Assembly: GCF_006715725.1 (NCBI RefSeq)
Contig: NZ_VFNU01000001.1
Location: 4,774,001-4,838,000 of the forward strand
Reading direction: 5' to 3'
DNA from: Nocardioides sp. SLBN-35
Lineage (GTDB): Bacteria; Actinomycetota; Actinomycetes; Propionibacteriales; Nocardioidaceae
Length of the DNA stretch: 64,000 nt
Shown: positions 26,217-34,499 of the stretch, piece after piece
How the letters are laid out: the number at the start of each line of letters is the position of its first letter
Position numbering within the stretch: position 1 is the first letter of the stretch
Notes under the pieces: generated by a model
Told to the model about the DNA's origin: nothing
Seen by the model: only the letters and a program-made list of their open reading frames with translations
Database searches by the model: none
Made by a program: the position numbers and the translations under genes

Positions 26217-27755
26217 TCAGTCGACCGTCGTCTTGCTGAGGTCGATGAGCTCGGAGGTGGTCGTGTGGAAGTCCTCGACCCCCGTGCGAGCGGCGAAGGA
26301 GTTGACCATGTGGTAGATCGGGATCACCACGGCGTCGTCCTCGACCAGCTGGCGCTGGACGTCCTGCATCACCTGGTTGCGCTCGTCGCTGCCGACCTCA
26401 AGGGTCGCGAGCGAGTCGATCTCCTGGTCGACCGCCGGGTCCTTGAACTGCGACATGTTGTTGACGGCATCGCTGCGGAAGACCCGGACCAGCATGTCTC
26501 CCGGGTCACCGGAGCTCATCCCCCAGCCGAGGTAGTACATCTCGGTCTTGTGGTCGAGGAGCGACTGGTACCAGGTGCCGGGCTCCTGGACGTCGAGCTT
26601 GAGCTCGATGCCTACCTCGGCCAGCTGCTGCTGGACGACCTCGCCGATCTCCTTGTCCTTGAGGTAGCGCGCCGAGGGCATCGTCAAGGTGAGCTTCGGG
26701 TTCGGCTCCCCCGCCTCGGCCAGCAGACGCTTGGCCTCCTCCGGGTCGTAGTCGAGCTTGATCGGCGGGTCGTTCTCCAGGAACTCGGGCGAGACCAGGC
26801 CGGCGTCGGCCGCGTTGCCGACACCCTCGAGGACGTCGTCGACGATCGCCTTGCGATCGATGGCGTGCGCGACGGCCTTTCGGATGAGCGGGTTGGGGAC
26901 CGTCTGCAGGTTGAAGCCGAGGAAGATGGGGCGGGCCTTCGGCTCGGTGATGGCGTAGAAGTCGTCGCCGAGGTCCTTGAGCTGGTCCGGCGGCGGGTTC
27001 TCGATCACGTCGATGTCGCCGGCCTGCAGGGCGCTGAAGCGGGTGCTGGCCTCGGGGATCGGGACGAACTCGACCTTGTCCACCTTGGGCTTGGTGCCCC
27101 AGTAGTCGGGGTTCACCTTGAAGGACATCTTGGTGTCAGGCACCCAGTCGACGAAGGTGAAGGGGCCGGTGCCGACCGGCTCCTTGGCCAGCTGCTTCTC
27201 GTCCTTCTCCGCCAGCGCCTTGGGACTGATGATGGCCGACACCAGTACGGTCAGGTTGTTGAGGATGCTGGAGAACGGCTTGGTGAGCACGATCCGCGCC
27301 GTCATCGGGTCGGGGGTCTGCACCTCCTTGATGACGCCGAGGAAGCCCTTGCCCTGGGACTGGGTCGCGGCCCGCTCGAGGCTCTGCTTCACCGCCGCGC
27401 TGTCGAAGTCGGTCCCGTCGTGGAACTTCACGCCCTCACGCAGGGTGAAGTCCCACTCCGTCGGGGAGGCCTGCTCCCAAGACGTCGCCAGGCCTGGCTC
27501 GAAGCCACCGCTGTTGGTCAGCTTCACCAGGGTCTCGTAGACGAGGTTGTCCCGGGTGAAGTCGCCCGCGAGGACGAAGTTCGGCGGATCGAGACTCTGC
27601 GCGTCCGATGCCATGCCGATCCGGAGGACCTGGTTCTCATCGCCGTCCGAGTCGCTGCTCCCGGAGAGCCCGCCACAGGCACTGATCACCAGTGCGCCGA
27701 CGCACAGGCCGACGAGCACCGCGCTGCGCCGGAGTGCGTGCGAAAATCGCGCCAT
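26217..27755 (-). CDS. Solute-binding lipoprotein of the dipeptide-type ABC importer (DppA type)
   Basis: A 512-residue extracytoplasmic binding protein (SBP family 5). A signal peptide with lipobox VISACGG predicts lipid attachment at C27, followed by a Ser/Asp-rich linker and family segments such as LVYETLVKL, FTLREGVKFHDGTDFDS and ADAGLVSPEFL. It captures the substrate outside the cell for the permeases at 9652-11449 and the ATPases at 18189-20332. The ATG at 27755 has AAGGTGAGG upstream; a TTG five codons earlier is less likely. It is the first gene of the one-carbon operon behind promoter E. Confidence 0.9.
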   Translation of the reverse strand: MARFSHALRRSAVLVGLCVGALVISACGGLSGSSDSDGDENQVLRIGMASDAQSLDPPNFVLAGDFTRDNLVYETLVKLTNSGGFEPGLATSWEQASPTEWDFTLREGVKFHDGTDFDSAAVKQSLERAATQSQGKGFLGVIKEVQTPDPMTARIVLTKPFSSILNNLTVLVSAIISPKALAEKDEKQLAKEPVGTGPFTFVDWVPDTKMSFKVNPDYWGTKPKVDKVEFVPIPEASTRFSALQAGDIDVIENPPPDQLKDLGDDFYAITEPKARPIFLGFNLQTVPNPLIRKAVAHAIDRKAIVDDVLEGVGNAADAGLVSPEFLENDPPIKLDYDPEEAKRLLAEAGEPNPKLTLTMPSARYLKDKEIGEVVQQQLAEVGIELKLDVQEPGTWYQSLLDHKTEMYYLGWGMSSGDPGDMLVRVFRSDAVNNMSQFKDPAVDQEIDSLATLEVGSDERNQVMQDVQRQLVEDDAVVIPIYHMVNSFAARTGVEDFHTTTSELIDLSKTTVD

Positions 27756-27804
27756 CGCCTCACCTTTCAAGTCGCCCAGGCAACCACGCCCGATTGCGGC
27801 CGCT

Positions 27805-27861
27805 GGTTCATTAGATAAACCGTTGATCCGAAATAGTGATCTTGCCCACCGTCCGTGTCAA
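27805..27861 (-). promoter_or_regulatory. Promoter with operator E of the island regulon
   Basis: On the minus strand, TTGACA (27856-27861) and CACTAT (27833-27838) are 17 bp apart. The dyad GGTTCATTAGATAAACC (plus strand, 27805-27821) and the third half-site GTTGATCCG follow at once. It drives the binding protein - flavoprotein - purU - aldehyde dehydrogenase - folD operon. Confidence 0.75.
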
Positions 27862-27924
27862 TAGGTGTCGTCGGATTACCCGCCTCGCCCGCATACGGCT
27901 AGGTCGAGCCGCGCGTGGCGAATA

Positions 27925-27939
27925 TGAACCGCCGGTTCA
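27925..27939. promoter_or_regulatory. Short palindrome related to the regulon half-sites
   Basis: TGAACCGCCGGTTCA is a 15-bp palindrome 32 bp upstream of the AspC-like gene. It resembles the inner GAACCnnnGGTTC part of operator A (4859-4871). It lacks the outer half-site and TTGACA box seen at the other sites. It may be an extra regulator site or chance. Confidence 0.4.
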
Positions 27940-27970
27940 TTTTTCGCCGAGCACCCCCTAGGCTGCCGCC

Positions 27971-29173
27971 ATGAGCCTGGAGCGCCCCCGGATCTCCGCC
28001 CGCGTCCGCGCCATCGCGGAGTCCGCCACCCTCAAGGTCGACGCCCGGGCCAAGGCCCTGCGCGCCGAGGGCCGACCGGTCATCGGCTTCGGCGCCGGCG
28101 AGCCCGACTTCCCGACGCCCGCCCCGATCGTCGAGGCCGCCGAGGCCGCCTGCCGGGACCCGCGCTTCCACCGCTACACGCCCGCGAGCGGCCTCCCCGA
28201 GCTCAAGGACGCGATCGTGCGCAAGACGCTGCGCGACTCGGCGTACGAGATCGAGGCGAGCCAGGTCCTGGTCACCAACGGCGGCAAGCACGCCGTGTAC
28301 GGCGCCTTCGCCACGCTGCTCGACCCGGGCGACGAGGTACTGCTGCCGACGCCCTACTGGACGACCTACCCCGAGGCCATCCGGCTCGCCGGCGGCGTCC
28401 CGGTGGAGGTGTTCGCCGACGAGACCCAGGACTTCAAGGTCACCGTCGAGCAGCTGGAGCGCGCTCGGACCGAGCGCACCAAGGCGCTGCTGCTCACCTC
28501 ACCGTCCAATCCGACGGGAGCGGTCTTCACCGTCGAGGAGGTCACCGCGATCGGCGCCTGGGCCGTCGAGCACGGCCTGTGGGTGGTGACCGACGAGATC
28601 TACGAGCACCTCGTGTACGACGACCTGCCCACCGCCTCCCTGCCCGCCGTGTGTCCCCAGCTGCGCGAGCGCTGCATCGTGGTCAACGGCGTCGCGAAGA
28701 CCTACGCGATGACCGGCTGGCGGGTCGGCTGGATCGTCGGCCCCCGCGACATCGTGGCCGCGGCGGCCAACCTCCAGTCCCACGCGACCTCCAACGTCGC
28801 CAACGTCAGCCAGGTCGCGGCCGCGGCGGCGCTCGACGGCGGTCTGGAGGCCGTCGAGGAGATGAAGGCCGCCTTCGCGCGCCGTCGCCGCGCCATCGTC
28901 GACCTCCTCAACGAGGTGCCCGGCATCGTGTGCGCCGAGCCGCAGGGCGCGTTCTACGCCTTCCCGTCGGTCAAGGGCCTGCTCGGCCGCACCCACGGCG
29001 GGGTGGAGATCGCGACCTCCTCCGATCTCGCCTCCTACATCCTCGATCACGCCGACGTCGCCGTCGTCCCCGGCGAGGCCTTCGGGGCGCCCGGCTACCT
29101 TCGGCTCTCCTACGCGCTCGGCGACGACGCGCTCCACGAGGGGATCACCCGGATCCAGAAGCTCTTCGGATAG
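27971..29173 (+). CDS. Class I/II PLP-dependent aminotransferase, aspartate aminotransferase-like
   Basis: A 400-residue fold-type I transaminase of the AspC (Ib) type that moves amino groups between amino acids and 2-oxo acids. Recognisable are IGFGAGEPDFPTP at the N-terminus, the Asn-Pro pair of LLTSPSNPTGAV, the Asp and Tyr of VVTDEIYEHLVYDD, the PLP lysine of NGVAKTYAMTGWRVG and the substrate Arg in PGYLRLSYA. The ATG at 27971 has no good Shine-Dalgarno; a TAGGCT hexamer at 27959-27964 may give a near-leaderless mRNA. It is divergent from the island operon and may belong to its regulon through the palindrome at 27925, or be a housekeeping enzyme. Confidence 0.85.
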   Translation: MSLERPRISARVRAIAESATLKVDARAKALRAEGRPVIGFGAGEPDFPTPAPIVEAAEAACRDPRFHRYTPASGLPELKDAIVRKTLRDSAYEIEASQVLVTNGGKHAVYGAFATLLDPGDEVLLPTPYWTTYPEAIRLAGGVPVEVFADETQDFKVTVEQLERARTERTKALLLTSPSNPTGAVFTVEEVTAIGAWAVEHGLWVVTDEIYEHLVYDDLPTASLPAVCPQLRERCIVVNGVAKTYAMTGWRVGWIVGPRDIVAAAANLQSHATSNVANVSQVAAAAALDGGLEAVEEMKAAFARRRRAIVDLLNEVPGIVCAEPQGAFYAFPSVKGLLGRTHGGVEIATSSDLASYILDHADVAVVPGEAFGAPGYLRLSYALGDDALHEGITRIQKLFG

Positions 29174-29262
29174 ATCTCCCCGGCCGATGTCGAGAAGGCG
29201 TCGGCGGCTCCGTCCCAGGGGTGAAGGCGGCAGGATGGCCGTCTCGGACCTGAGGAGAAATC

Positions 29263-29676
29263 ATGGCGAAGTACCTCCTGCTCAAGCACTACCGCAGCAG
29301 CCACGCGATCGCGAAGGACGAGCTGGTCCCGATGGACCAGTGGACGCCCGAGGAGGTGAGCGCGCACATCGCGTTCATGCGGCAGGTCGCCGACGAGCTC
29401 AGCGAGCGCGGCGAGTTCGTGGACGGTCAGGCGCTCTCCCCGGAGGGCACGTTCGTCCGGTACGACGGCGAAGGCCGCCCGCCGGTCACCGACGGCCCGT
29501 TCGCGGAGACCAAGGACCTGATCGCCGGCTGGATGATCATCGACGTCGACAGCCAGGAGCGCGCCTACGAGGCGGCCGCCCGGCTGTCCTCGGCGCCCGG
29601 CGCCGGCGGACAGCCGATCCACGAGTGGATCGAGGTCCGCCCGTTCCTGGGCGAGCCGCCGGTCGTCACGGAATGA
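29263..29676 (+). CDS. YciI/DGPF-domain protein paired with an ECF sigma factor
   Basis: A 137-residue small soluble protein with the alpha/beta ferredoxin-like YciI (DGPF) fold. The name-giving motif is present as TDGPFAETKDLIAGW. Family members are of unknown activity but are regularly encoded next to ECF42 sigma factors, as here. The ATG at 29263 follows GAGGAGAAA. The stop overlaps the sigma factor start as ATGA, so the two are translated together. Confidence 0.85.
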   Translation: MAKYLLLKHYRSSHAIAKDELVPMDQWTPEEVSAHIAFMRQVADELSERGEFVDGQALSPEGTFVRYDGEGRPPVTDGPFAETKDLIAGWMIIDVDSQERAYEAAARLSSAPGAGGQPIHEWIEVRPFLGEPPVVTE

Positions 29677-30848
29677 CCGACCAGCCGGGCCTCCCGGGGC
29701 TGGGCGAGCTGCTGCGCGACCTCACGCCGCAGGTGCTCGGCATCCTCGTCCGCCGCGGATCCGACTTCGCGGCGGCCGAGGACGCCGTCCAGGAGGCGAT
29801 GGTCGAGGCGCTGCGGCACTGGCCGCCCGACCAGCCCGACGCGTGGCCCGACAACCCGCGGGCCTGGCTGGTGAAGGTCGCCGGGCGCAAGCTGGTCGAC
29901 GCCCAGCGCTCGTCGTACGCCCGCGAGCGACGCGAGCTCCGGGTGCACCTCGAGCCCGGGCCGGGCCCCTCCGAGCAGGCCGACGACACCCTGCTCCTGC
30001 TCAGCCGCTGCTGCCATCCGGCGCTCTCCCCGGCGTCGGCGATCGCGCTGACCCTGCGCGCGGTCGGCGGCCTGACGACGGCCCAGATCGCGCAGGCGTT
30101 CCTGGTGCCGGAGACGACGATGGCGCAGCGGATCAGTCGCGCCAAGCGCACGGTCAGCGGCGAGCGGTTCGACCGGCCCGGGGAGGTCGGCGCGGTGTTG
30201 CGGGTGCTCTACCTGATCTTCAACGAGGGGTTCACCGGCACCGTCGACCTCGCCGAGGAGGCGATCCGGCTGACCCGGCAGCTCGCGGGCGCGACCGACG
30301 ATCCCGAGGTCGACGGCCTGCTCGCGCTGATGCTGCTGCACCACGCGCGGCGCCGGGCCCGTCGTACCGCATCGGGGACGGTGGTGCCCCTCGCCGAGCA
30401 GGACCGGTCGCTGTGGGACACCTCGATGATCGCCGAGGGTGTCGAGGTGCTGCAGGCCGCGCTGTCCCGCGACGCAATCGGCGAGTACCAGGCCCAGGCA
30501 GCGATCGCCGCGCTCCACGACGACGCCGCGACGGCCGGGGAGACCGACTGGCCCCAGGTCCTCGAGTGGTACGACGAGCTGCTGCGCCTGGCCCCGAGCC
30601 CGGTCGTCGCGCTCAACCGGGCCGTCGCGGTCGGCGAGGTCGACGGGCCGCTCGCCGGCCTGAGGCAGGTCGAGGGGCTGCCCGCCGACCTGCCGCGACG
30701 TGACGCCGTCGCCGCGTGGCTGCACGAGCGCGCCGGCGACCGCGACGAGGCCGCCCGGCTGTACCGACTGGCGGCGGAGCGGGCGACCAACGTCGCCGAG
30801 CGCGACCACCTCACGCGGCAGGCGAGCCGGCTGCACGCCGGCAGGTAG
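29673..30848 (+). CDS. ECF42-type RNA polymerase sigma factor
   Basis: A 391-residue extracytoplasmic-function sigma factor with a long C-terminal extension. Region 2 (AAAEDAVQEAMVEALRHWP ... NPRAWLVKVAGRKLVD) and region 4 (GGLTTAQIAQAFLVPETTMAQRISRAKR) occupy about residues 1-165. The remaining ~220 residues form a helical TPR-like domain (LYLIFNEGF ... NRAVAVGEVDGPLAGL ... AARLYRLAAERATNVAERDHL). This layout plus the adjacent DGPF gene defines the ECF42 group, which has no classical anti-sigma factor. The true start is the ATG at 29673 inside the upstream stop; the open frame runs further upstream but without similarity. Confidence 0.9.
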   Translation: MTDQPGLPGLGELLRDLTPQVLGILVRRGSDFAAAEDAVQEAMVEALRHWPPDQPDAWPDNPRAWLVKVAGRKLVDAQRSSYARERRELRVHLEPGPGPSEQADDTLLLLSRCCHPALSPASAIALTLRAVGGLTTAQIAQAFLVPETTMAQRISRAKRTVSGERFDRPGEVGAVLRVLYLIFNEGFTGTVDLAEEAIRLTRQLAGATDDPEVDGLLALMLLHHARRRARRTASGTVVPLAEQDRSLWDTSMIAEGVEVLQAALSRDAIGEYQAQAAIAALHDDAATAGETDWPQVLEWYDELLRLAPSPVVALNRAVAVGEVDGPLAGLRQVEGLPADLPRRDAVAAWLHERAGDRDEAARLYRLAAERATNVAERDHLTRQASRLHAGR

Positions 30849-30927
30849 CCGGAAACCCGACGTATCAGGAGCAGGGGCCCGCGGGTCCGAGGGAGGTCAG
30901 CACCACCCCCTCGGAAAGGTTCCAGCC

Positions 30928-31761
30928 ATGCGCCGACTCGCGCTGATGACCGCAGGCGTCATCTCTCTCGGAGGCCTCGCCGGCCTCGCCACCGCACATC
31001 CTGCTCAGGCGGCCGTCCGCACCGTCACCCACCCGGCACCGGTCGTCGTACCCGACGCCAGCATCACCACGGCCACGCTCGACGTCACCAACCTGCCGGG
31101 CGTCATCACCGACGTCGACGTCACGCTCAACAACGTGGTCCACACCTGGCCCCGCGACCTCGACATCTACCTCCAGGCACCGGGATCCTCCCGAGTCGTG
31201 CGCCTGATGTCCGATGCGTGCGGCACCAGCGCCACTCCCCTCGCCGGCGCCTTCCTCACGATCGACGACGACGCGGGCACCACGATGCCGACCAACGCGG
31301 CATGCCCGACGGGCACGTACAAGCCGAGCGAGTACGAGCCTGCGAACGACACCCTGCCGGCGGGGACGACGTTCGCGGACCGCCTGTCGGTCTTCGACGG
31401 CGGCAACGCGAACGGCACCTGGACCCTCTACGCCGCCGACGACCTGGGCGTGTACACCGGGCAGCTGACCGGCGGGTTCAGCCTGACGATCGCCACCGAC
31501 GACGCGCCCGGCGAGACGACCATCACCAGCAAGCCGAAGAAGGTCACCAAGAAGCGCTCCGCGACGATCGGGTTCACGGCGAACAAGCCGAACGTCACCT
31601 TCGAGTGCAAGGTGGACAAGAAGGCCTGGAAGGCGTGTGCCTCACCGCTCACGGTGAACAGGCTCAAGCCCGGCAAGCACAAGGTCCGGGTCCGCTCGGT
31701 CGGCGACAACGGTCAGGTCGAGTCCACGCCCGCCGTGGCGAAGTGGCGGGTCCGCCGCTGA
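30928..31761 (+). CDS. Secreted protein with a proprotein convertase P-domain-like fold
   Basis: A 277-residue exported protein. A Sec-type signal peptide (MRRLALMTAGVISL, cleavage near AQA-AVR at about 29) precedes a beta-sandwich with P-domain features: VTNLPGVITDVDVTLNNVVHTWPRDLDIYLQAPGS, then FDGGNANGTWTLYAADDLGVYTGQLTGGFSLTI. A Lys-rich linker (TSKPKKVTKKR) leads to a small second domain with Cys residues (FECKVDKKAWKACASP) and a basic tail. There is no protease domain, so it is not a convertase itself. It may be a surface or secreted adhesin-like protein. The ATG at 30928 has GGAAAGG upstream. The gene stands alone. Confidence 0.72.
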   Translation: MRRLALMTAGVISLGGLAGLATAHPAQAAVRTVTHPAPVVVPDASITTATLDVTNLPGVITDVDVTLNNVVHTWPRDLDIYLQAPGSSRVVRLMSDACGTSATPLAGAFLTIDDDAGTTMPTNAACPTGTYKPSEYEPANDTLPAGTTFADRLSVFDGGNANGTWTLYAADDLGVYTGQLTGGFSLTIATDDAPGETTITSKPKKVTKKRSATIGFTANKPNVTFECKVDKKAWKACASPLTVNRLKPGKHKVRVRSVGDNGQVESTPAVAKWRVRR

Positions 31762-31789
31762 GCCGCGGCACACCGGGAGACCGGGGACA

Positions 31790-31824
31790 CCGGAGGCGGA
31801 TCAGCTCGGCTGGTCCGCCTCCGG
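31790..31824. terminator. Hairpin between convergent genes
   Basis: A perfect 11-bp stem (CCGGAGGCGGA at 31790-31800 with TCCGCCTCCGG at 31814-31824) and a 13-nt loop span the end of the opposite gene, whose stop is at 31801. It could terminate the P-domain transcript. Confidence 0.55.
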
Positions 31825-32643
31825 CCCCGTGCCGGGCCGGTCCGCGAACAGGGCGTTGAGGTCGGCGCCCGGGACCGCGCGGTCGAAGCCGTCGAACCGG
31901 CCCTGCGCCAGACGCGTCGCCGCGGCCTCGAAGCCGCCCCAGGCGGCCCGGGCGAGCGCACCGCCGACGCTGATCCGGCGTACGCCGAGCGCCGCGAGGC
32001 CGGCGAGCGTCACCTCGCTCTGGGCGCCGACGAGGACGTTGACCGGCTTCGGCGCGACCGCCTCGACGATCGCCCGGATCGCGTCCGGGTCGCCGATGCC
32101 CGGGGCGTAGAGACAGTCGGCGCCGGCCGCGGCGAAGGCGCGCAGCCGGGTCAGGATGTCGGCGAGGTCGGGGCTGGCGTTGAAGAAGCCGTCGGCCCGC
32201 CCGACCAGGACCACGTCGTGGCCGCTGGCGTCGATCGCCTCCCGGGCGGCGCTGAGCCGCTCCACCGCGACGTCGAGGTCGAGGGTGACCCCGTCGCTCG
32301 CGTCCTCGATCGACAGCCCGGCCACGCCCGTCTCCACCGCGAGGGCCACGCTCTCGGCGACCCGGTCGGCGCTGTCGCCGTACCCGTCCTCGAAGTCGGC
32401 GTTCACCGGCAGGCCGGTGGCGGCGACGATGTCGGCGAGGTGGTCGAGCACCTCGTCGCGGGTTGCCGAGCCGTCGGGACGACCTCGGCTCCAGGCGGCG
32501 CCCGAGCTCGTCGTGGCCAGTGCGGCGAAGCCGAGGTGCTCGAGGTAGCGGGCCGAGCCGCGGTCCCAGGGGTTGGGTAGCACGAAGCAGCCGGCCTCGT
32601 GGAGCGCCCGGAAGGCAGTACGGCGCTCCGCGATGCTCGTCAC
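31801..32643 (-). CDS. Isocitrate lyase/phosphoenolpyruvate mutase-family protein
   Basis: A 280-residue (beta/alpha)8 enzyme of the PEP mutase/isocitrate lyase superfamily, which makes or breaks C-C or C-P bonds next to a carboxylate. Typical segments are FVLPNPWDRGSARYLEHLGF, the Mg-binding NADFEDGYGDSADRV and VAGLSIEDASDG. The usual KKCGH-type catalytic loop is replaced by VGRADGFFN, as in the many uncharacterised oxaloacetate decarboxylase-like members. The GTG at 32643 overlaps the stop of the YbjN gene as GTGA. It is the third gene of mshA - YbjN - this protein. The substrate is unknown. Confidence 0.78.
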   Translation of the reverse strand: MTSIAERRTAFRALHEAGCFVLPNPWDRGSARYLEHLGFAALATTSSGAAWSRGRPDGSATRDEVLDHLADIVAATGLPVNADFEDGYGDSADRVAESVALAVETGVAGLSIEDASDGVTLDLDVAVERLSAAREAIDASGHDVVLVGRADGFFNASPDLADILTRLRAFAAAGADCLYAPGIGDPDAIRAIVEAVAPKPVNVLVGAQSEVTLAGLAALGVRRISVGGALARAAWGGFEAAATRLAQGRFDGFDRAVPGADLNALFADRPGTGPEADQPS

Positions 32644-33119
32644 TGCTCGAGCCACCCGCGGAACGCCTCCAGGTTGGCGGTCGACTCGCCGCGCTCGATC
32701 CGCCAGGCCCACTCCTTGCGGATGGACGACTCGAAGCCGAGCTCGAGGATGGTGTTGAACGCCTCGTCGGCGTAGGTCAGCACCGAGCCGAGCAGCCGGT
32801 CGAGGTCGTCGGTCGTGACCGAGGACAGCGGCAGGCGGGCGTCGAGGTAGATGTCGCCGTGGTGGTCGATGCCGAACGCGACGGCGTACATCTTCATGTT
32901 GCGCTCGAGCAGCCAGCGGTAGACGCGCTCGAACTGCTCGTCGGGGCGGCGGCACACGAAGGCGTGGATGCCGAGCGAGTGGGGGCCGAGGTCGAGCCGG
33001 ACGGGTGTCTGCAGCTTCCTCTCACCGGGGAGCGAGAAGCTGAACGTGCCGTCCTCGGTCTCCTCGAACCCGATCTCGTTGTCCTCGAGCCAGGTGCGTA
33101 CGACGTCAACGGGACTCAT
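32640..33119 (-). CDS. YbjN-domain protein
   Basis: A 159-residue soluble protein of the YbjN family, a fold related to type III secretion chaperones. Recognisable are VVRTWLEDNEIGFEETEDGTFSFSLPGE, LLERNMKMYAVAFGIDHHGDIYLDARLPL and a conserved Trp-rich C-terminus. The molecular role of actinobacterial members next to mshA is not known, though the neighbourhood is commonly conserved. Both ends overlap neighbours by 4 nt: ATGA with mshA and GTGA with the PEP-mutase-family gene. Confidence 0.8.
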   Translation of the reverse strand: MSPVDVVRTWLEDNEIGFEETEDGTFSFSLPGERKLQTPVRLDLGPHSLGIHAFVCRRPDEQFERVYRWLLERNMKMYAVAFGIDHHGDIYLDARLPLSSVTTDDLDRLLGSVLTYADEAFNTILELGFESSIRKEWAWRIERGESTANLEAFRGWLEQ

Positions 33120-34396
33120 CCGACGCGGGCCTCCTGCCGCAGGAGCGCGTGGGCGCGCTCGTAGACCTCCACCGTATGAGTGGCGGTCGCCTCCCACGAG
33201 AACTGCCGGGCCTGCTCGAGCGCGCCGCCGGCCAGGCGGTCGCGGTACGCCGGGTCGGCGACCACGCGCTCCAGCGCGAGGGCCCAGTCGTGGGGCTCGT
33301 GGGTGTCGACGAGCAGTCCGCTGCGGCCGTCGCGTACGACGGTGGTCAGCCCGCCGACGGCGGCGGCGACGACCGGTGCGCCGCAGGCCTGCGCCTCGGC
33401 GGCGACCAGGCCGAAGGACTCGTTGTAGGACGGGACGGCGACGAGCGTGGAGGCGGCGTACCAACCGGCGAGCTCGTGCTGCGGCACCGGCGGCACGAAC
33501 CGGACGACGTCGTCGATGCGCAGCTCGGCAGCCAGGTTGGCCAGGGCCGTCGGGCGCTCGAGCCCGCTGCCGGACGGGCCGCCGACGACGGGCACGACCA
33601 GGCGGGAGCGCAGGTCGGGGCGTCGGAGGAGCAGCTCGGCGACCGCGCGGAGCAGCACGTCGGGGGCCTTGAGCGGCTGGATCCGGCCGGCGAAGAGCAG
33701 GACCAGCGCGTCGTCGGCGAGCTGGCGCTCGCGACGGGCGCGGGCCTGCTCGGCGGGGGTGCGGGCCCGGAACACGTCGGTGTCGACGCCGGGGTGGACG
33801 ACCTCGACCCGGCCCGGGTCGGCGTCGTACAGGTTGATCAGCTGCTTGGCCTCGAGGTCGGTGTTGGCGATGAGCACGTCGGCGGCCTCGACGACCTGCT
33901 CCTCGCCGATCACGCGGGCCTGCGGCTCGGGGGTGTCGCCGACGGCCAGCGCCTCGTTCTTGACCTTGGCCATGGTGTGCATGGAGTGGACCAGCGGGAC
34001 GCCCCACCGGTCGCGGGCCAGCGCGCCGACCTGGCCGGAGAGCCAGTAGTGGGAGTGGACGACGTCGAAGTGGCCGGCCGGGTGGGCGGCCTCGGCACGC
34101 AGCACCTCGCGGGCGAACACGCACAGCTGGCCGGGCAGCTGGTCCTTGGTGAGCCCCTCGAACGGGCCGGCGTGCACGTTGTGCACGGTCACGCCGTCGC
34201 CGACGGGGACGACGGGGTCGAGCCGGGAGCTGGTGGCCCGGGTGAAGATGTCGACCGCGGTGCCCTGCTCGGCGAGGCGCCGGGCGAGCTCGACGACGTA
34301 GACGTTCATGCCGCCCGCGTCGCCCGTGCCCGGCTGGTCGAGCGGGGAGGTGTGCAGGCTGATCATCGCGACCCGGCCGATCGCCGACTCCCCCAT
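33116..34396 (-). CDS. mshA: D-inositol-3-phosphate glycosyltransferase (mycothiol biosynthesis)
   Basis: A 426-residue GT4 glycosyltransferase that joins N-acetylglucosamine from UDP-GlcNAc to 1L-myo-inositol 1-phosphate, the first step of mycothiol synthesis in actinobacteria. The signature N-terminus AMISLHTSPLDQPGTGDAGGMNVYV is nearly invariant. VVHSHYWLSGQVG, LVHSMHTMAKVKN, the GRIQPLKAPDVLLRA phosphate-binding turn and the nucleotide-sugar EX7E region SYNESFGLVAAEAQACG are all present. Length and ends are normal. It heads a three-gene overlapping unit. Its presence is strong evidence that the host is an actinomycete. Confidence 0.95.
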   Translation of the reverse strand: MGESAIGRVAMISLHTSPLDQPGTGDAGGMNVYVVELARRLAEQGTAVDIFTRATSSRLDPVVPVGDGVTVHNVHAGPFEGLTKDQLPGQLCVFAREVLRAEAAHPAGHFDVVHSHYWLSGQVGALARDRWGVPLVHSMHTMAKVKNEALAVGDTPEPQARVIGEEQVVEAADVLIANTDLEAKQLINLYDADPGRVEVVHPGVDTDVFRARTPAEQARARRERQLADDALVLLFAGRIQPLKAPDVLLRAVAELLLRRPDLRSRLVVPVVGGPSGSGLERPTALANLAAELRIDDVVRFVPPVPQHELAGWYAASTLVAVPSYNESFGLVAAEAQACGAPVVAAAVGGLTTVVRDGRSGLLVDTHEPHDWALALERVVADPAYRDRLAGGALEQARQFSWEATATHTVEVYERAHALLRQEARVG

Positions 34397-34499
34397 CGCG
34401 CCTCCTCGTGCTCGTCCCGCTGCTCGGTCGACCTGTTCCAGGTCAATCGGTCAACCCTGCCAGTGTGCCCGGCATTCCCGATCCACGAAGATGGGGTCC

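Noticed and set aside
29187..29672. N-terminal extension of the sigma factor frame
   Set aside because: It overlaps the DGPF gene in another frame and lacks similarity. The ATG inside the DGPF stop gives a normal region 2 start.
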